Part shown: positions 8,176 to 16,453 of the stretch, one piece after another | Position numbering within the stretch: position 1 is the first letter of the stretch | How the letters are laid out: each line of letters opens with the position of its first letter | Origin: Desulfarculales bacterium UBA696 | GTDB taxonomy: Bacteria > Desulfobacterota > Syntrophobacteria > Syntrophobacterales > Syntrophobacteraceae | Direction of reading: 5' to 3' | Assembly: GCA_002298995.1 (NCBI GenBank) | Contig: DBMO01000037.1 | Span: forward strand, 124,001 to 188,000 | DNA: 64,000 bases | The notes under the pieces: model-generated | The model's database searches: none | The model's input: the letters and a program-made list of their open reading frames with translations, nothing else | Told to the model about the DNA's origin: nothing | Program-made: the position numbers and the translations under genes

Positions 8176-8826
8176 TTGAAGCGCGGAACTGTTAAAGCGG
8201 ACTTCCTGCACAAAATCTTGAGACGGGCGCTCCCGGCGGTTTTCCTCCTGTGCGCGATTTATGGCTGCGTTGGCGTATTTTCACGCGCCCTGCCGCCTGA
8301 CTACTTTCAGCTCGATTACAGGCCGCAGCCCTCTGCCTGCTCAAAACCGTTTCCAGGGGCGGTGCGCATCTGGTCTTTCACCGCATCCGCCCCTTTTGAG
8401 CGTGAACAGATGGTCGTCGTGACACCCTCCAGCAACGTGCGGTTTTCGTCAAACCACAAGTGGGTCGCCCCTCCCGGGAACATGCTTTCGGATAAAATAA
8501 TGCGCGATCTGTCTTTGTCTCGCATTTTTGAAGACGCTGTTCCGGTAGGCAGCCCCGTTTCTGCTGCCTATGAGATGGCTGGTCACATTCATCGGTTCGC
8601 ACTCGAAGAAAACGGCTCCCCCCCTCATGCCGTACTGAACCTCGATGTTACCTTGTGGCAGGAAAAACCTGTTCGCTCCATACTGCTCAAAAAGAATTTC
8701 CATTATGAAAGCGCCCCTCTTTCCAATCCCGACCCCTCGGAATTTGCAAAAGCAATGGCTGAAATCGTATCACGGCTCTCGGCAGACCTGAGAAACGAGA
8801 TCTGCACGGTTATGCAAGGCAGCTAG
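8176..8826 (+). CDS. ABC-type transport auxiliary lipoprotein
   Basis: A 216-residue protein with a TTG start after AAAGGTGAG. The N-terminus has a lipoprotein signal ending in 'CAIYGC', so the mature protein should be lipidated at Cys near residue 26. The rest resembles the LptE/PqiC-like auxiliary lipoprotein family (ABC_trans_aux) that follows MCE operons. It is the fourth gene of the mla-like cluster and probably sits on the outer membrane facing the periplasm. Its last 17 bases overlap the end of the convergent dnaA gene. Confidence 0.75.
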   Translation: MKRGTVKADFLHKILRRALPAVFLLCAIYGCVGVFSRALPPDYFQLDYRPQPSACSKPFPGAVRIWSFTASAPFEREQMVVVTPSSNVRFSSNHKWVAPPGNMLSDKIMRDLSLSRIFEDAVPVGSPVSAAYEMAGHIHRFALEENGSPPHAVLNLDVTLWQEKPVRSILLKKNFHYESAPLSNPDPSEFAKAMAEIVSRLSADLRNEICTVMQGS

Positions 8827-10165
8827 TATCCAGCCGGCGGCTGATGTATTCCACCTGCCGTTTGAGCTTTCCATCCGAATTGTCCAGTCCCTTTGCAAGA
8901 TCGTTGATTGCATACAGCACGGAACTATGGCTGCGTTTGAAGGATTTGCCGATCATGTCGAGCGGCTCGCTCGTGTAGCGTCTGCAAAGATACATGCCGA
9001 TCTTTCGAGCAAGTGAGAGTTCCTTGCGCCGCTTAGATGATTTGAGGTCCTCAAACGAGATCTGAAAAGTCGAACAAACAATCTGTTGGATATGCTCGAT
9101 AGTCAGCTTTGGCAGCCGATCGAGCATTGTTTCGGTAATCTCGCGGGCGAGTTCGAGGCATACCGGTACGCCCATAATGTTGGTTTTTGCCATGAGGCCG
9201 ACCAAGCAGCTCTCGAGCTGACGAATGTCCCCCGTCACACGCTCGGCCATGAATTCGATCACTTCGTTTGGCAGGTTAACTCCCTCGCCCTGGGACTTCC
9301 TCCTGAGGATCGCCATTCTCGTATCAAAGTCCGGAGGCTCGATTGGTGCAACCAAAATGCCGCTCAGCCTTGACTGCAGTTCATTGCTGAGCTTTGGAAT
9401 GTCCTTTGGGTGGGTATTGCCAGTGCAAAGAATCCATTTCCCCCGGTCCATGAGTTCATCAAGTGTGAAGACCAGTTCGTTTTGAACCTTTTCCTTGCCG
9501 CTCAGGAACTCGACTTTCTCCATCAACAGCACATCGCATTCATTGCGAAACTTTGTCTTGAAATTCTCGATGCTCCCATTTTTGAGTGAATAGATCATCT
9601 CATTTGCGAACTGCTCGGCCGTTACATAATGCACCCTGAGATTGGGTCTTTCCCGATAGATGTGATTCCCCACGGCATGTGAAAGATGGCTTTTGCCCAG
9701 CCCGGTCTCGGAGACTATGTAGGCCGAACTGTTGTAGAGCTGGCTCCCGCTTGCCATTCCCATTGCCGTCGCGTACGCAAAATGATTGCAATTGCCGACG
9801 ACAAACTGATCGAAGGTGAATCTGGGATTGAAAACCGGTCCCACCCGCTTGATCAGGTCGCTGATAGCGATCTGTTGCGGAAGATCCCCTTGTGCTTCCG
9901 CTGGTTGCGCGGTCTCCTCGTGGTCCCCTCTACTCACGATTTGATACTCGAGCCGATTTGCCGGGAAGTATTCCCTTATTGCAGCAAGAAGCTTGAGTTC
10001 GAGCTTTTCCCTCAGCCATTCAATGTGGAACCGGTTGTTACATCCCAGTACAACTGTGCCGTTTTCAACGCCGAGCAATTCAATGGACGAGACCCAAAGA
10101 TCGTATTGCCCTTTTGACAGGCTCTTGTGAAGTTTCTTCCTGATTTCCTGCCACTCTTGGTCCAT
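8810..10165 (-). CDS. dnaA: Chromosomal replication initiator DnaA (divergent)
   Basis: A 451-residue DnaA of usual length. Domain I covers residues 1-75 ('W..SI.LLGVENGTVVLGCNNRFH..WL'), domain III the AAA+ core from about 105 to 335, domain IV the DNA-binding part from 360. Walker A is 'TGLGKSHL' (residues 154-161). Walker B is LLMEKVEF where the family normally has an Asp pair (IDDIQF), and sensor I is 'TGNTHPKDIP' instead of TSDRPP-like. The domain IV signature is 'GKSFKRSHSSVLYAI' rather than GGRDH(S/T)T. Such changes occur, as I recall, in other Desulfobacterota DnaA proteins. It may be the only initiator or a paralogue; the genome must be checked. Start is the ATG at 10165. Confidence 0.8.
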   Translation of the reverse strand: MDQEWQEIRKKLHKSLSKGQYDLWVSSIELLGVENGTVVLGCNNRFHIEWLREKLELKLLAAIREYFPANRLEYQIVSRGDHEETAQPAEAQGDLPQQIAISDLIKRVGPVFNPRFTFDQFVVGNCNHFAYATAMGMASGSQLYNSSAYIVSETGLGKSHLSHAVGNHIYRERPNLRVHYVTAEQFANEMIYSLKNGSIENFKTKFRNECDVLLMEKVEFLSGKEKVQNELVFTLDELMDRGKWILCTGNTHPKDIPKLSNELQSRLSGILVAPIEPPDFDTRMAILRRKSQGEGVNLPNEVIEFMAERVTGDIRQLESCLVGLMAKTNIMGVPVCLELAREITETMLDRLPKLTIEHIQQIVCSTFQISFEDLKSSKRRKELSLARKIGMYLCRRYTSEPLDMIGKSFKRSHSSVLYAINDLAKGLDNSDGKLKRQVEYISRRLDTSCLA

Positions 10166-10853
10166 AGCCCCCCGCTTCGTATTGAAGAACCCCTCCCCGA
10201 AAGAAAACAGCCCCCCGTCAAGAGAGCGGAGTCCATCCCCCGCGATGAACTCGGCCCTCTTTGAAAATGGAAATAATGTTTTTGGATAGGTAAGAATTGC
10301 GCCCCGGAAAGAATTTGAAAAGCCCCAATCTGTTGAGGCGTTTTTTACGATAGCGTGTCGGTAAGGTCAAATTTGAGTTTCAGAGTTTTGAGCGGGAAAA
10401 ATCAAAACCGGCTCAATGTGTAAATTTTGTTAAGATGAATGGATGTTAGGCTGGATGCCTAGCTAATTTGCTGAAAATAAAGGGATTGTTGAAAAGCGGC
10501 TTTTTTGTGGGGGATTCCAGTAGTTGGCTGTTATACTGAAATTATTCCACAGATGGACAGAACCACATGAACTTTCCTTTTCTCCATTTTTCGGAAAAAA
10601 TCGGCAATTCCCATCCTTTTAGAATTATCCGTTAGCCCCGGTTTTGACGGGGAGCGGGTTTCAGGATGAATCACTTCGTTAGCAAAATTATTCAAGCATC
10701 ATTATTGGTTGCTTGGCCCTATCATTTGCAGATTGACGCATGTACCAAGGGTTTCCTATAATCGATCCCAATTAAAAACGGTTACACTCTAGCATATTTT
10801 CCAGTTCCTTCACGTCTTGGCTCGGACAAAGTAACTCCATTAGGAGAATGCTT
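10166..10853. other. AT-rich gap upstream of dnaA
   Basis: About 690 bases without a plausible gene. It must hold the dnaA promoter (leftward) and the promoter of the MEMO gene (rightward). A GC hairpin CCCCG-GTTTTGA-CGGGG lies at 10636-10652. Only degenerate DnaA-box matches were found, the best being TATTCCACA at 10543-10551 (7 of 9), so an origin cannot be claimed. Confidence 0.4.
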
Positions 10854-12374
10854 ATGAATGGCGATTTTGGCAGATTTCACCAATTATTGGCCTTTTTTGC
10901 GGTTCTGCTCACAATTGTCCTTTTAAATCCTCATTCCGGATTTTCAGTCGAAACCCGCAGTGGCGTGCATGGACCTGTTTGTGCCGGAACCTGGTATCCC
11001 GCAGACCCATCCCAGCTGAAAACACTTATCGAAAGTTATCTGGGCAGGGTCCCCGATGCGGGCGTAAACGGCAAGATCGCCGCAATCATATCTCCCCATG
11101 CCGGGATCATGTACTCGGGCCAAGTCGCGGCCTACTCTTACAAGCTGCTCAAAGGGCAAAAATTCGATACTGTCATCGTGATTGCACCGAGCCACCATGT
11201 TCCCTTCAGGGGTGCGGCGGTACTCGACCGCGAAGGGTTTGCAACCCCGCTCGGCACTATGACAGTGAACAGGGGCCTTGTTGCGGAGCTGCGAAAAAAG
11301 GATTCCGGTATCATGGAGCTTCCAGAGGCTTTTTCCAGAGAACATTCCCTTGAAATGCAGCTTCCATTCCTTCAGACTGTTTTGCCCGGGGCCAAGCTGG
11401 TCCCCCTGATTTTGGGGGATAACGATCTCTCCAGCAGCCGCAGGCTTGGAGAGTCGATAGCCGAATGTATAAAGGGAAAATCGGTACTGATTGTCGCAAG
11501 CTCTGATTTGTCCCACTTCCATGGCTACGAAACCGCAAATGAAATGGACCGCCGCCTGCTCGACAAGGTTAGCTCGCTTGATGCCGAGGGTTTGAATGAA
11601 TGCCTGGGCAGGGGCGAGTGCGAGGCTTGTGGAAGGGCGCCGATTCTTACCGCCATTTTTGCGGTGAGGAAACTCGGCGCCGGCGAGTGCAAGGTCCTCC
11701 ATTACGAGAACTCGGGAGATGTGACCGGGGATAAAAACTCTCCCAGGGGGGTGGTTGGATATTCGGCAGCAGCTTTCTTCAGAGCCTCGGACCGGGATTC
11801 AATGGAGCCGGCTCCGAAAAGAAAAGCCGGCATCGATCTCGGACTTAGTGAGCAGGAGAAGGCGGAACTCCATTTGATTGCTCGCAAAACGATCGAGGCG
11901 AAGTGCCGCGGATCGGCTAATCCCGAAATCACCACGGCCTCAGCGAGACTCAAGGAAAATTATGCAGCCTTTGTTTCTCTCTACAAAAAGGGGGAACTGA
12001 GGGGCTGCATCGGACACATCGTCGCTCGCAAACCCCTTGCCGAAACTGTGGCTGAAATGGCCGAAGCCGCGGCCCTGAGAGATCCAAGATTTTCTCCGGT
12101 GCGACCCGATGAACTGGGTGATATACGGATAGAGATCTCGGTTATGACGCCGCTTCAAAAGGTAAAATCCCCCGAGGAGATCGAGGTCGGAAAACACGGA
12201 CTGGTTGTCCAGAGGAGAAACAATATAGGCCTTCTTCTTCCCCAAGTAGCAACAGAGCAGGGATGGGACAGGACAACCTTTCTCGAAAACACCTGCCTCA
12301 AAGCCGGACTGCCGAGAAATGCCTGGAAGGAGGCCGAAACCGAGATCTACCTTTTCTCGGCTGATGTATTCTGA
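10854..12374 (+). CDS. MEMO-AMMECR1 fusion protein, exported
   Basis: A 506-residue protein. The ATG at 10854 is preferred over that at 10848 because TAGGAG then has proper spacing. Residues 8-35 form a signal peptide. Residues 45-320 are a MEMO domain (class III dioxygenase-like) with the metal-site His residues in 'ISPHAG', 'APSHHVPF' and 'SSDLSHFHGY'. Residues 340-506 are an AMMECR1 domain with the diagnostic 'LRGCIGH' motif. These correspond to proteins B and A of the AmmeMemoRadiSam system; here they are fused and apparently exported. The matching COG1180-type radical SAM enzyme is not adjacent. The biochemical role of the family is not established. Confidence 0.85.
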   Translation: MNGDFGRFHQLLAFFAVLLTIVLLNPHSGFSVETRSGVHGPVCAGTWYPADPSQLKTLIESYLGRVPDAGVNGKIAAIISPHAGIMYSGQVAAYSYKLLKGQKFDTVIVIAPSHHVPFRGAAVLDREGFATPLGTMTVNRGLVAELRKKDSGIMELPEAFSREHSLEMQLPFLQTVLPGAKLVPLILGDNDLSSSRRLGESIAECIKGKSVLIVASSDLSHFHGYETANEMDRRLLDKVSSLDAEGLNECLGRGECEACGRAPILTAIFAVRKLGAGECKVLHYENSGDVTGDKNSPRGVVGYSAAAFFRASDRDSMEPAPKRKAGIDLGLSEQEKAELHLIARKTIEAKCRGSANPEITTASARLKENYAAFVSLYKKGELRGCIGHIVARKPLAETVAEMAEAAALRDPRFSPVRPDELGDIRIEISVMTPLQKVKSPEEIEVGKHGLVVQRRNNIGLLLPQVATEQGWDRTTFLENTCLKAGLPRNAWKEAETEIYLFSADVF

Positions 12375-12888
12375 GCTTTGATGTCTTAAACCATTGCCGG
12401 GAAGCAACACTGCAAGATGTTCACATATTTTTTCATAGTGGATCAACTGCCGGTTCCTATTAAACAGTCAATGCCAACAGCGAGCGCTTGGTTTTCTCCG
12501 TAAGCCCGATGGAATATGAGGTAGAAAGCATGAGATTAATCGTCACGCGAGTTTGCTTTTTATTCTGGTGGTCGCTTCGGCCTTCTCCCATGCCTCGATA
12601 AATGGACATTCCAAACTACCTTTTGCCGGCGAACATTCGACTAATTTGACCTGTCCAAACCAGGAGGTCGTCACCCAGATTCAACCGACCAGTAATTTTG
12701 CCGGTCCATAAATGGGATCGCAGCAGGCGCCTGTTGCACAAAAGAAGATGGTGTGCCGGGATACTGATAGATAGAAAAAGGCCCGCGATGTTTCTATTCG
12801 CTGCATCCACTGCCTCTGGAACCGAAAGAAGGCCGCGGCAAACACCGTAGGCCCTTACTTCCATGATTGTTCAAAATGGGCCCTGCTT
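12375..12888. other. Gap between MEMO fusion gene and kdpD fragment
   Basis: The two flanking genes converge here. Apart from the doubtful frameshifted secreted ORF listed separately (12530-12711) I see no gene and no strong terminator hairpin. A minus-strand frame at 12616-12864 has no family resemblance or ribosome-binding site. Confidence 0.4.
12530..12711 (+). pseudogene. Possible frameshifted small secreted protein
   Basis: An ATG at 12530 after GAGGTAGAAAGC opens 'MRLIVTRV'. The neighbouring frame, one base off, then reads 'LLFILVVASAFSHA', a good signal-peptide core with a cleavage-like end, and continues for about 35 polar residues to the TAA at 12709-12711. A single added base near the CTTTTT run at 12557 would join the two. 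It could be a relic, a sequencing error or chance. Confidence 0.25.
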
Positions 12889-14067
12889 TTAGGTGCCTTG
12901 TTCTATAAGGCTGGGTGAGGTCTCCCCTTTTGTCCGTGCTTCTGCCTTTGCATCGACTACCACGACCGTGAGGCCGTGCGCCTTTAGGATCAGCTTCTCA
13001 ACCACTGTTTTTTGCCCCAGAATCCGTTTCCAAAATGGAAGGGGGCCGGGACGCCCGATGACTATGTGGCCTACTCTGTATTCCTTGGCGAAATGTAGAA
13101 TTGTATCCACGATGTCTTCGCCTTTGTAGGTGAACACAATAGCCCCCAGGACATTGGCCAGGGTCAGGGTCTCTGAGAGGTGCCGCTGGGTAGTCGCGTC
13201 AATGGCGGTTGGAGCTTCATTGGGGGTCTGAACATATACGGCGTACCAGTTGCGGTTTAGGCGTCCGGCAAGCCTTGAGCCGTAGCGCAGAAGCGCCGCG
13301 CTGTTCGGGCCGCGTGAACTCAAGCATACCATTACCTGGTCCGGGGCGGTTCCGTGTTCTTCTTCGGGAGTACTTCGACGTTTGAGGTCGATTTGCGATG
13401 CAAGCTCTCGAAACGAGAGTTCCCGCAGTTCATCGAGGTTTGTGCGCTTGAAGAAATTGTCAAGCGCGAGGTTGATCCTTTCCCGCGGATAAATTTTACC
13501 CTCCCGAAGTCGCTGCTGGAGGTCCTCCGGGGCCAAATCGACATTCACTATCTCATCTGCTTCGGCAAGAACTGAATCGGGCAGCCGCTCGTGAACTTTT
13601 ACCCCGACCAGTGCCTCGACCGTATTGTACAGGCTCTCGATGTGCTGTATGTTCAGGGTTGTAATTACATGGATACCGGCGGCGAGAAGTTCCTGCACAT
13701 CCTGGTATCTTTTCGGGTTTTCGTTTCCCGGAACATTGGTGTGCGCCAGTTCATCAACAAGGGCTACCTCGGGGTGCCGCTCCAGCACGGCTTCCAGGTC
13801 GATCTCCTCCAGAAGGATGCCCCGGTATTGAACCTGTTTTCTCGGAACCACTTCCAGACCGTCGACTAGTTTGGCCGTCTCCTCTCGTCCGTGAGTTTCG
13901 ACAAGCCCGACAACCACATCGACTCCTTCCTGCTTCAAACGGTGACCTTCAAGGAGCATCTGCCAGGTTTTTCCGACTCCGGGCCCATACCCGAGATAAA
14001 TCTTAAGCTTGCCGCGTTGCGATCGGCGTATAAGCTGAAGAAAGCTAAGCGCCCTGTCTTCGGCCAT
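12889..14067 (-). CDS. kdpD: KdpD N-terminal sensor domain plus USP domain, no kinase
   Basis: A 392-residue protein equal to the first part of KdpD. Residues 15-225 are the KdpD cytoplasmic domain with Walker A-like 'GYGPGVGKTWQML' and the conserved 'LVDELAHTNVPG' block. Residues 250-375 are a universal stress protein-like domain ('VMVCLSSRGPNS', 'GHIVIGRPG'). It stops before the membrane, GAF and kinase regions of a normal 890-residue KdpD. In full KdpD this part binds nucleotide and helps sense potassium or c-di-AMP. It is the last gene of the kdp cluster, 13 bases after its partner gene. With no kinase domain it could act only through protein-protein contact or on the separate kinase. Confidence 0.85.
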   Translation of the reverse strand: MAEDRALSFLQLIRRSQRGKLKIYLGYGPGVGKTWQMLLEGHRLKQEGVDVVVGLVETHGREETAKLVDGLEVVPRKQVQYRGILLEEIDLEAVLERHPEVALVDELAHTNVPGNENPKRYQDVQELLAAGIHVITTLNIQHIESLYNTVEALVGVKVHERLPDSVLAEADEIVNVDLAPEDLQQRLREGKIYPRERINLALDNFFKRTNLDELRELSFRELASQIDLKRRSTPEEEHGTAPDQVMVCLSSRGPNSAALLRYGSRLAGRLNRNWYAVYVQTPNEAPTAIDATTQRHLSETLTLANVLGAIVFTYKGEDIVDTILHFAKEYRVGHIVIGRPGPLPFWKRILGQKTVVEKLILKAHGLTVVVVDAKAEARTKGETSPSLIEQGT

Positions 14068-14080
14068 TTAATTTTTCCCG

Positions 14081-15382
14081 TCAGCTCTCGATAACTGCAT
14101 CCGAGCCCCTTTTTGCCTCTTGCCGGTATGCGTGACCGACCAAAATGTCTATGCCGCTTTCGGCCAGATAATCGAGTTCCAGCGACAAGGCTATCTGTTT
14201 AACAAGAGATTCCAGCAGCCGGCGCTGATCGGGCCTTGTGAACCGATCAGGGTCTCCGGGCCGCAAAGCAAGAATTCCCAGAATCGATTCTCCCACCTGG
14301 AGCGGCACGTAGAGCAAATGACTCTCGGTCCCAACTTCCGTCTCTAATCCGACAGTTTTTCCGGTATCGAAAGCTTTGCGCGCAAAAGCAAGCTCTTTGG
14401 TCAAATCCTGCTGTAAAACTTCCGAAATATTACCCGCGGCAGTTCTCAACACTCCGCTCGCTTCCGGCAGCAGCACGAGCACACTGGAATCGAAGATCTC
14501 CGATATACAATCCACCGCAATTCGAAGCGTCTTCTCGACGGTCCTCGAACCGGCAAGCTGACTGCTCAAGCCGTGCATGGCGGCTGCCTGGCGTTCCTGC
14601 AACCGGGCCGTTTCCGCCTTACCGCGCATCAGCGCGGTTAAATTACTGATTGCAAAAGCAACCAGAAACATTACCGCAAAGGTTACTATGTACTGGGCGT
14701 CGTCGACCCTTAAGGTGAACCGAGGAGGTACAAAGAAGAAGTCGAAAGCCAATACGCCGGCAGCGGAGGCCAATATGCCGGCCCCGCGCCCGCAGTCTAT
14801 CGAGGCAACCATTACAGCCAGCAGGTAAACCATTATCAGGTTGCTCAAATCCAAATAGGGGTACATCAGGAAACAGAGGCCGGTAGCCAGGATCACATAT
14901 AGAAGAGCAGTCCCGTAGTCGGACCACCGAATTTGTCCGGGTTTTACCCGATACGGCATCTGAGCCGGTTCTTTCGAGTAGCCCTGAACTACCACCACCG
15001 GAATTTCTCCACTTTTCCTCATCAATTCGCCGACTGGATTTCCGAGGAAAATACTTTTAAGTCGAGAGCGCATAGGCTTGCCGGCGATTATCCGGGTTAT
15101 GTTCCGCTCCCGCGCAAACTTCATGATTTCATCCGCTATGTTGCGGCCGGAAAGAGTAGCTGTCTCGGCTCCCAATTGCTCGGCAAACGCAAGGTTCTCC
15201 GCGAAGTGATCCGGACCCGATTTAGAAAGCAGCGAAGTTCCCCCAGCCTCGATATGGACCGCATACAGCCTGGCTTGCGCGTCGCGTGCTATTTTTACGG
15301 CAACCTCTATCACTCCGACTGAGGAGCGGTCGATGCCTACACATACCAAAAATCTTTCAATTTTCTTTTCTGAAGCTGGCAT
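14081..15382 (-). CDS. KdpD central region: USP, DUF4118 membrane and GAF domains
   Basis: A 433-residue protein. Residues 8-135 are a USP-like domain ('FLVCVGIDRSS', 'ITRIIAGKP', 'IPVVVVQG'). Residues 150-255 hold four membrane segments of the DUF4118 type typical of KdpD. Residues 265-415 form a GAF-like domain. It ends about where the HisKA domain of KdpD would begin. The protein therefore complements the KdpD N-terminal fragment encoded next, but both carry a USP domain, so the pair is not a simple cut of one ancestral protein. It lies between kdpC (31 bases upstream) and the N-terminal fragment (13 bases downstream), in the same direction, and is very likely in the kdp transcript. Confidence 0.8.
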   Translation of the reverse strand: MPASEKKIERFLVCVGIDRSSVGVIEVAVKIARDAQARLYAVHIEAGGTSLLSKSGPDHFAENLAFAEQLGAETATLSGRNIADEIMKFARERNITRIIAGKPMRSRLKSIFLGNPVGELMRKSGEIPVVVVQGYSKEPAQMPYRVKPGQIRWSDYGTALLYVILATGLCFLMYPYLDLSNLIMVYLLAVMVASIDCGRGAGILASAAGVLAFDFFFVPPRFTLRVDDAQYIVTFAVMFLVAFAISNLTALMRGKAETARLQERQAAAMHGLSSQLAGSRTVEKTLRIAVDCISEIFDSSVLVLLPEASGVLRTAAGNISEVLQQDLTKELAFARKAFDTGKTVGLETEVGTESHLLYVPLQVGESILGILALRPGDPDRFTRPDQRRLLESLVKQIALSLELDYLAESGIDILVGHAYRQEAKRGSDAVIES

Positions 15383-15412
15383 TTGCGAAGCCTCCCAATA
15401 TTCACCGAACAG

Positions 15413-16444
15413 CTAAGAAGGCGTTCCGTAGCGATTTTTTAATTCGATATTTACCTCAAGCACATTGACGAATTTATCCCCTGCCAGTCCCCACCAGGGT
15501 GCGGACGCATTCTTTTGCAAAATTTGCTCGATTTCCGCTCGAACTTGAGCCGGGTCGCGCTTAAGGTCATCGGCCCATTTCGATGCGACACGCTCCAGCT
15601 GGTATTGGGCGTTTTCGAAGGTTATATGAGGGTCCAGCCCCGATCCGGAAGTTGTAACCAAATCGCCGGGAACATCCTGGAGGTCTGCATCAGGATGTTC
15701 CTGCCTCCACATATCGAAGAAGATCGATTGAATATCGGCGCCCGAATCCACGGGTTCCAAAATTGTCTGCTGCTTCCCGTCGGCCCCTTTGCGGGTGACT
15801 GCCGCGGGAAACTTGCCGGGATATTCATTTGAGAAATTCTCGAAAAACAGTACCGCCAGATCAGCGGTTTTGGGCTCGGGAGTTGCTGGATTGTTATTGA
15901 TCCAACCGGCCACAATTTCCGGGTGCGCTTTTGCCCAATGATCCACATAGGCACTGTGAGTAGGGTCAGCCTTGACCCATGCCTGCGCAAGCGAGCTATG
16001 CAGATCGGCCCACTGAGCGATGATGCGAGGTTTTGCCTGGAAGATATCGTTTTGGAACCAGGTTTCGACGTCGGGTCCAACAAGCTGCCCACCTTTGGGG
16101 CCGCTTCGATATTTAACGATAGGACCAAGCGTGCGGGCCACACGGTCGCGCAGGGCATAGTTTGACGCAGCAAGACTGGACGAGGCCGAGGCCGAGGCAT
16201 CGAAAGACGCGGCAGAGGGCCTGGGCTGAAAGTATTCGTCCTTTGTAAAAGGCTGCGCAATGAGTTTCGAGCCAACGGGCTTGCCGTCGGACCCCAGCAG
16301 AATGCTGCCATTTGCCTGGAAGGGGAAGAGAGCCTGTCCGGCCAGCCACAGCACCCCGGGGTAAACGATGCAGCAGATAACTACCCCGATAAACAACAGT
16401 TCTAAGCTTTTCGACAAATATTTAAACACGTAGGTCCCCTTCAC
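15413..16444 (-). CDS. kdpC: K+-transporting ATPase subunit KdpC, extended
   Basis: A 343-residue KdpC, against about 190 in E. coli. Residues 15-40 form the single membrane anchor. Typical KdpC pieces are 'GSKLIAQPFTKDEYFQPRPSA' split around residues 58-78, 'YALRDRV' near 94, and the C-terminal 'TTSGSGLDPHITFENAQYQ' region near 265-283 followed by 'VNVLEVNIEL'. Between them lies an insertion of roughly 130 residues (about 120-250) rich in Trp, Pro and Asp. KdpC stabilises KdpA-KdpB contact and raises ATP affinity. It follows kdpB by 9 bases. Confidence 0.92.
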   Translation of the reverse strand: MKGTYVFKYLSKSLELLFIGVVICCIVYPGVLWLAGQALFPFQANGSILLGSDGKPVGSKLIAQPFTKDEYFQPRPSAASFDASASASSSLAASNYALRDRVARTLGPIVKYRSGPKGGQLVGPDVETWFQNDIFQAKPRIIAQWADLHSSLAQAWVKADPTHSAYVDHWAKAHPEIVAGWINNNPATPEPKTADLAVLFFENFSNEYPGKFPAAVTRKGADGKQQTILEPVDSGADIQSIFFDMWRQEHPDADLQDVPGDLVTTSGSGLDPHITFENAQYQLERVASKWADDLKRDPAQVRAEIEQILQKNASAPWWGLAGDKFVNVLEVNIELKNRYGTPS

Positions 16445-16453
16445 TGACCTGAA

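Noticed and set aside
4727..10497. Identical 14-mer TTGTTGAAAAGCGG at about 4727 and 10485
   Set aside because: Several 14-base matches are expected by chance in 64 kb, and the two contexts share nothing else.
10166..10853. Replication origin next to dnaA
   Set aside because: Only degenerate DnaA-box matches (best 7 of 9 at 10543-10551), no cluster and no clear unwinding element; GC skew could not be computed.
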